From Candidatus Poseidoniaceae archaeon (GTDB taxonomy: Archaea > Thermoplasmatota > Poseidoniia > Poseidoniales > Poseidoniaceae): 10,212 nt of DNA. Under the pieces are notes generated by a model that worked only from the letters and a program-made list of their open reading frames with translations, was not told the DNA's origin and did no database searches. Positions within the stretch are counted from its first letter, which is position 1; the number at the start of each line of letters is the position of its first letter. Made by a program: the position numbers and the translations under genes. Shown piece by piece: positions 7,132 to 10,212 of this stretch. The stretch is from NCBI GenBank assembly GCA_022425585.1, contig JAKMFF010000008.1, positions 1-10,212 of the forward strand, in the 5' to 3' direction.

Positions 7132-7181
7132 TGATTTCACCTCACAAAAGGTGCTGAATATTGGTTATTTTACTGAAATCA
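7132..7181. promoter_or_regulatory. Nested inverted repeats upstream of the peroxiredoxin gene
   Basis: The 8-base arms TGATTTCA (7132-7139) and TGAAATCA (7174-7181) are exact reverse complements 34 bases apart. Between and partly overlapping them, CACCT (7138-7142) pairs with AGGTG (7149-7153). If the TATA-like element at 7111 drives the plus strand, these fall at the start of the leader and could form an operator or RNA fold. Short arms in AT-rich DNA can arise by chance. Confidence 0.3.
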
Positions 7182-7237
7182 GGCAAAAATGTGACTTGAT
7201 GCAATAATTCATCAACAATGTGCTCTAGGTTTGGGGT

Positions 7238-7720
7238 ATGAGCGAAGATATAAACTTAGAAACCGGTCAGTCTGCACCAAGATTTTCCTGCCTTGATTCT
7301 GTGGGCAATACACATGATTTAGAACAGTACATGGCTGATGGAAAAAACGTCATACTGTATTTTTATCCCAAGGATTCTACACCAGGATGCACTACCCAAG
7401 CATGTGATTTTAGAGACTCGATGGCTAGATTAAACCAAGGAGATTATATTGTTCTTGGAGTATCAAAAGACTCCGGGAAATCACACGATAAATTCATTGC
7501 CAAGCAGGAGCTAAATTTCCCGCTGCTAATGGATGAAGATTTATCCCTACACCAGTCATATGGCGTATGGCGGGAAAAGAGCATGTACGGCAAGAAATAC
7601 ATGGGCACTTCACGTTCTACTTTCGTCATTGGAAGTGACGGCAACCTTTCTTGGGTTGGCTATGGCGTTAGATCAAAAGGACACGTTGCAAAAGTAATGA
7701 GTGAACTGGGCATTGAGTAA
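7238..7720 (+). CDS. bcp: Peroxiredoxin, Bcp/PrxQ type (thioredoxin-dependent thiol peroxidase)
   Basis: A 160-aa cytosolic peroxidase that reduces hydrogen peroxide and organic hydroperoxides and is recycled by thioredoxin-like donors. The thioredoxin fold begins with the family signature APRFSCLDSVG (13-23). The active site is YPKDSTPGCTTQAC (43-56), with peroxidatic Cys51 in the P-x-x-x-T/S-x-x-C context and the nearby Cys56 typical of the resolving Cys in PrxQ proteins. The conserved active-site Arg is R126 in GTSRSTFVI. The length is normal for the family and no key residue is missing. The ATG at 7238 starts right before the conserved domain; no clear SD is present, so initiation may depend on the leader. 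It is first of three close plus-strand genes and divergent from the surface-protein operon; the following gene starts 8 bases after its stop. Its likely job is protection of an aerobic surface-ocean cell from peroxide; the habitat is inferred. Confidence 0.95.
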   Translation: MSEDINLETGQSAPRFSCLDSVGNTHDLEQYMADGKNVILYFYPKDSTPGCTTQACDFRDSMARLNQGDYIVLGVSKDSGKSHDKFIAKQELNFPLLMDEDLSLHQSYGVWREKSMYGKKYMGTSRSTFVIGSDGNLSWVGYGVRSKGHVAKVMSELGIE

Positions 7721-7728
7721 GTGATACA

Positions 7729-8199
7729 ATGCCAGACAACATACCCCAAAATGTCCGTATAGACCTTGGCAACCATAGCGTTGCTTGGTCGCCGTGTACT
7801 ATTGGGGTTAACCTTGAAGTTGGCAGCAATTGCTCCATTGGCTCTCTAGCCCACATCGGTCGAAATGTGGCGATGGGCGATGAGTGCCGCATTCAAGGCG
7901 GTGCATACATTGCTGATGGATGTATACTTGGCAACCAAGTATTTGTCGGACCGAATGCTACCTTACTCAACGATCGTTACCCTCCATCAGGAAATAAGGC
8001 ATTGTGGCAACCAATCATTGTCCATGATGGCGCAGTAATTGGCGGGAATGCCACAGTGGTTCCCGGTTGTGATATTGGCAAAAACTCCGTGCTTGCGGCG
8101 GGAGCTGTGTTGACCAAACACTTGCCAGAAGAGGAAGTTTGGGCCGGCAACCCTGCTAAATTTATGATGAAGCGCAGTGATTACGAGTCCAAGCGATGA
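7729..8199 (+). CDS. Hexapeptide-repeat (left-handed beta-helix) acyltransferase, probably sugar N-acetyltransferase
   Basis: A 156-aa protein made mostly of hexapeptide repeats ([IV]-G-x-N/G-x-x) from about residue 24 to 128, for example TIGVNLEVGSNCSIG, VFVGPNATLL and VIGGNATVVPGCDIGKNSVL. This forms the trimeric left-handed beta-helix that binds acetyl-CoA or acyl-ACP. The NDRYPPSG insertion (81-88) is typical of the WbpD/WlbB and dTDP-amino-sugar N-acetyltransferase group, and the ending GAVLTKHLP...VWAGNPAK (125-144) is typical of the superfamily's C-terminal cap. It therefore probably acetylates an amino-sugar nucleotide for surface polysaccharide or protein glycans; the exact sugar cannot be read. 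It begins 8 bases after the peroxiredoxin stop, with a weak GTGAT site. The length is short but complete for WlbB-like enzymes. Other acyltransferases (serine, maltose) are less likely. Confidence 0.88.
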   Translation: MPDNIPQNVRIDLGNHSVAWSPCTIGVNLEVGSNCSIGSLAHIGRNVAMGDECRIQGGAYIADGCILGNQVFVGPNATLLNDRYPPSGNKALWQPIIVHDGAVIGGNATVVPGCDIGKNSVLAAGAVLTKHLPEEEVWAGNPAKFMMKRSDYESKR

Positions 8200-8200
8200 T

Positions 8201-9037
8201 ATGGTTGAACAATTAGGCGGGAACAATATGGATAGAAAAGGCGTAGTTGCAGAGTTTCTTGACAAATGCATAAAATACGCAAATGACTCTATCGAAAGAA
8301 AGCGCTCAAGAGGAGAAAATGAATTGATTCCCGCTTGGGAAACCTACATTGAATTTACTCAACATGCCTTAGACGAAGTACATACGGGAAAATTGGATTC
8401 GTGGTTTGAAACGGACCTTCGTAAAGATTTGACCAAAGCAAAGCGCATCGACATAATGGACATGAGCCACCCAGAGCGGTCCGCTTGGTTAGCCGGTATT
8501 GTCTCACCACGTCCACTAATTCTTGCCTCAACAATCGATGAGAATGGTATCAAAAACCTAGCACCCCTTACTTCTGTCATGGGAGTATCAAATACTCCAC
8601 CACTATTCATCGCCTCATTTAGCAAGAACAAGCAAAAAGAATACCGTGGCACTCTACTAAACATGCGTAAGACCGGTACTGCAATCCTACATGTGATGCC
8701 AAGCACCCTGCAAGCAGTTGAATGGATCGACTTAGCAGGTAGTCCAATACCGCCAGAAGATAGCGAGTGGGATTTAGTTGACCTTACCCCGCATGATGAG
8801 AATGAGTTACTAATCCAGCAAGCGATTGCGGCAATCGAAGTAGAATTAGTCGAAGAAAAAGAATTACCAGGTGCTGTTGCTAGATTGGCGGTGATGCAAG
8901 TTAAGCATGTTTGGACTTCAAGTGATAAAATCCCACAGCAAGGCCTTGATGTACTGACTCAGCACGGCATGGACAACATAATGCCTGCACCTAGTTTGTG
9001 GTCAAAAAAAGTTGACAAACACTACGGTCCTAAGTAG
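8201..9037 (+). CDS. Flavin reductase-like FMN-binding split-barrel protein with N-terminal helical domain
   Basis: A 278-aa protein. Residues about 92-245 match the flavin reductase-like (DIM6/NTAB) split barrel: AGIVSPRPLILASTIDENGIKNLAPLTSV (99-126), then NTPPLFIASFSKN (131-143), a DTxxN-like position in GTLLNMRKTG (150-159), a segment about 173-195 and a C-terminal strand VARLAVMQVKHVW (226-238). Members bind FMN and reduce it or act as oxidoreductases of unknown substrate. Residues about 11-85 form an additional charged helical region (FLDKCIKYANDSIERKR) not usual in this family. The ATG at 8201 lies two bases after the acyltransferase stop; GTG at 8177 (overlapping) and ATG at 8228 are alternatives, the last having a GGCGGG upstream. 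The gene converges on the SDR gene with an 8-bp overlap of stop ends, leaving no room for a separate terminator. The physiological substrate is unknown. Confidence 0.85.
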   Translation: MVEQLGGNNMDRKGVVAEFLDKCIKYANDSIERKRSRGENELIPAWETYIEFTQHALDEVHTGKLDSWFETDLRKDLTKAKRIDIMDMSHPERSAWLAGIVSPRPLILASTIDENGIKNLAPLTSVMGVSNTPPLFIASFSKNKQKEYRGTLLNMRKTGTAILHVMPSTLQAVEWIDLAGSPIPPEDSEWDLVDLTPHDENELLIQQAIAAIEVELVEEKELPGAVARLAVMQVKHVWTSSDKIPQQGLDVLTQHGMDNIMPAPSLWSKKVDKHYGPK

Positions 9038-9992
9038 TCAAAACGTCCCACATCAATTGAAGACCATCATCAAGAGATACCTTTGAATGCCAATTTAGCA
9101 ACTCGACTGCTCGACTTATTTCTGGGAGTCGTCGATTAGAATCGCCAAAGTAACCTTCACCATAGACCACTTCAGCCCCACTAGGAGAAAATTTAGCAAT
9201 TTTAGCAGCTAAATCGAGAATTGAAATTTCTTCGGTAGACCCAATATTAAACACCATATTAGGACTTGAATTTACTCCCCCTGCGTTAATAAAACCATCA
9301 ACTACATCCTCAATCCAGGTGAAACTTCTAGTTTGACTTCCATTACCATGAACAGTCAAATCAGCCCCTTCAAGGATGTTTTGAAAAAATATCCCGATAA
9401 CTTGCCCGTAGTCATCCCCACAAAGGCGTGGGCCATATGCATTAAACGGCCTGACGATTCTGACATCAAGCCCTTCTCTAGCGGCATGTTGACTAGCAAC
9501 TTCGCCGAGATATTTACTGCCGCCATAGGAATGACGCTGATGTTGTGCAGGGTTTGAAAATATCATTGGATCACCATCGGTTATTGGTTGAGATTCCGGC
9601 TCGCCAAAGGCTTCTGGTGAAGATGCAAAAACGTACCTAGCATCATTCGCCATGGCTAATTCAAGCGTCCTTAATGTGCCATTGATGTTGACATCAATGA
9701 CTGAATGTGCTGCTTCATGAAACCATTTAGTACCATTTATTGCTGCTAAATGATAGATGATATCTAGGCCACCCATCGCCTCAACACATGCATCTAGATC
9801 ATCAACATCTCGAACATCACCAGCATAAAGCGAAAAGTTTTCTTCACCAATTATCCCGTCAAGATTAGCCTCATCTCCTCTAAACATAGAATCCAAGGCA
9901 ACAACACTGTGACCCTGTTGAACTAACCTTTCACACAATGAAGAGCCAATGAAACCGGCACCACCGGTGACTAAGATACGTTGATTGGACAT
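9030..9992 (-). CDS. NAD-dependent epimerase/dehydratase (extended SDR), nucleotide-sugar type
   Basis: A 320-aa extended short-chain dehydrogenase/reductase acting on nucleotide sugars (UDP- or dTDP-hexose epimerase, dehydratase or UDP-glucuronate decarboxylase). The Rossmann motif TGGAGFIG (9-16) and D34 bind NAD; HLAA (81-84) follows; the catalytic triad is Ser124/125 in FASSPEAFG, Tyr156 and Lys160 in YGGSK. RPFNAYGP (181-188) and GNGSQTRSFTWIEDVVDG (216-233) are the substrate-side signatures of UDP-sugar SDRs. The length is normal. The chosen ATG at 9992 puts the Rossmann motif at the usual distance; a TTG at 10004 would add four residues. It starts four bases after the stop of the preceding gene, so the two are probably cotranscribed. 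It may supply a surface glycan sugar, in line with the nearby acyltransferase on the other strand. The exact product is undetermined. Confidence 0.92.
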   Translation of the reverse strand: MSNQRILVTGGAGFIGSSLCERLVQQGHSVVALDSMFRGDEANLDGIIGEENFSLYAGDVRDVDDLDACVEAMGGLDIIYHLAAINGTKWFHEAAHSVIDVNINGTLRTLELAMANDARYVFASSPEAFGEPESQPITDGDPMIFSNPAQHQRHSYGGSKYLGEVASQHAAREGLDVRIVRPFNAYGPRLCGDDYGQVIGIFFQNILEGADLTVHGNGSQTRSFTWIEDVVDGFINAGGVNSSPNMVFNIGSTEEISILDLAAKIAKFSPSGAEVVYGEGYFGDSNRRLPEISRAVELLNWHSKVSLDDGLQLMWDVLTT

Positions 9993-9996
9993 GACA

Positions 9997-10212
9997 TCAT
10001 TCAACTCTTTCTAGTACAGTAATGGTTACTTTTTCGCCTACTTTGCGCAATTCTACTAAATCACCTGTATTTATTTCCATACAAGGATCTGTGGCAAAAC
10101 CGTGAGAATAAGGCAAATCAAGCAATGAACATGCAGGTATAGTTAGTGAACAAACATCTCGATTGACTATCGCTTTTGGACCTTTACCAGTATAAATCAA
10201 GCCCATCAACAC
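9997..10212 (-). CDS. C-terminal fragment of a swivelling-domain protein, DUF126/aconitase X small-subunit-like
   Basis: The last 71 codons of a gene whose 5' part lies beyond the window. The visible protein has GPKAIVNRDVCSLTIPA, then LDLP, DPCMEINTGDLVEL and a final beta-strand VTITVLE. The spacing AI[IV]N to IP/LP to DP...I.TGD fits my recollection of the DUF126 swivel domain, the small subunit of aconitase X-type enzymes such as archaeal phosphomevalonate dehydratase. The mobile domain of PEP-utilising enzymes has a similar fold but a conserved SHAAIV histidine that is absent here. If correct, the family's large (DUF521) subunit may lie upstream. It ends five bases before the SDR start, so they are likely cotranscribed. 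Family assignment is tentative; that it is a real coding end is more secure. Confidence 0.5.
   Translation of the reverse strand: MLMGLIYTGKGPKAIVNRDVCSLTIPACSLLDLPYSHGFATDPCMEINTGDLVELRKVGEKVTITVLERVE

Noticed and set aside
8359..8706. Minus-strand open frame within the flavin reductase-like gene
   Set aside because: The plus-strand frame shows the split-barrel motifs; this one shows none.
9997..10212. Partial gene as a PEP-utilising enzyme mobile domain
   Set aside because: The overall spacing is similar, but the conserved Thr/Ser-His-Ala motif is missing; kept only as an alternative.
1..10212. Insertion sequence, CRISPR array, tRNA or rRNA
   Set aside because: I saw no transposase motif, regularly spaced repeats or recognisable RNA gene in either strand.

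Overview
The window looks archaeal, most likely a marine Thermoplasmatota genome of the Poseidoniales (Marine Group II) type. The lineage is an inference; the domain is better supported. The evidence is an archaellin N-terminus at the left edge, very strong GGAGGTGA-type Shine-Dalgarno (SD) sites, a giant exported protein built of CARDB/NEW3-like beta-sandwich domains with many N-glycosylation sequons, and compact gene packing. There is no sign of IS elements, phage, tRNA, rRNA or CRISPR.

Left two-thirds (about 1-7026), minus strand: one apparent four-gene transcription unit, read right to left. It encodes (1) a 145-aa basic helical protein, (2) a roughly 1,625-aa secreted, membrane-anchored multi-domain surface protein with five C-terminal TM helices and a cytoplasmic tail, (3) a 403-aa predicted cytosolic protein with an acidic N-terminus, a helical middle and two tandem beta-sandwich repeats, and (4) an archaellin whose 3' end lies outside the window. 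Genes 1-3 overlap by a few bases, and gene 4 follows after 63 bp containing a GC-rich hairpin. The layout suggests a cell-surface apparatus linked to the archaellum or a related filament. That the three upstream proteins act with the archaellin is an inference from gene order.

Middle (7027-7237): a 211-bp divergent intergenic region, the only sizeable gene-free stretch. It holds a palindromic TATA-like element (7111-7125) and nested inverted repeats (7132-7181).

Right third, plus strand (7238-9037): a tight three-gene set encoding a Bcp/PrxQ-type peroxiredoxin, a left-handed beta-helix (hexapeptide) acyltransferase and a flavin reductase-like split-barrel protein with an extra helical N-terminal domain. 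Minus strand (9030-10212): a sugar-nucleotide-type extended SDR epimerase/dehydratase, preceded by the C-terminal end of a protein resembling the DUF126/aconitase X swivel domain. The two right-hand units converge with an 8-bp overlap of their stop ends. The SDR and hexapeptide transferase would fit nucleotide-sugar modification for surface glycans, but their substrates cannot be read from sequence.
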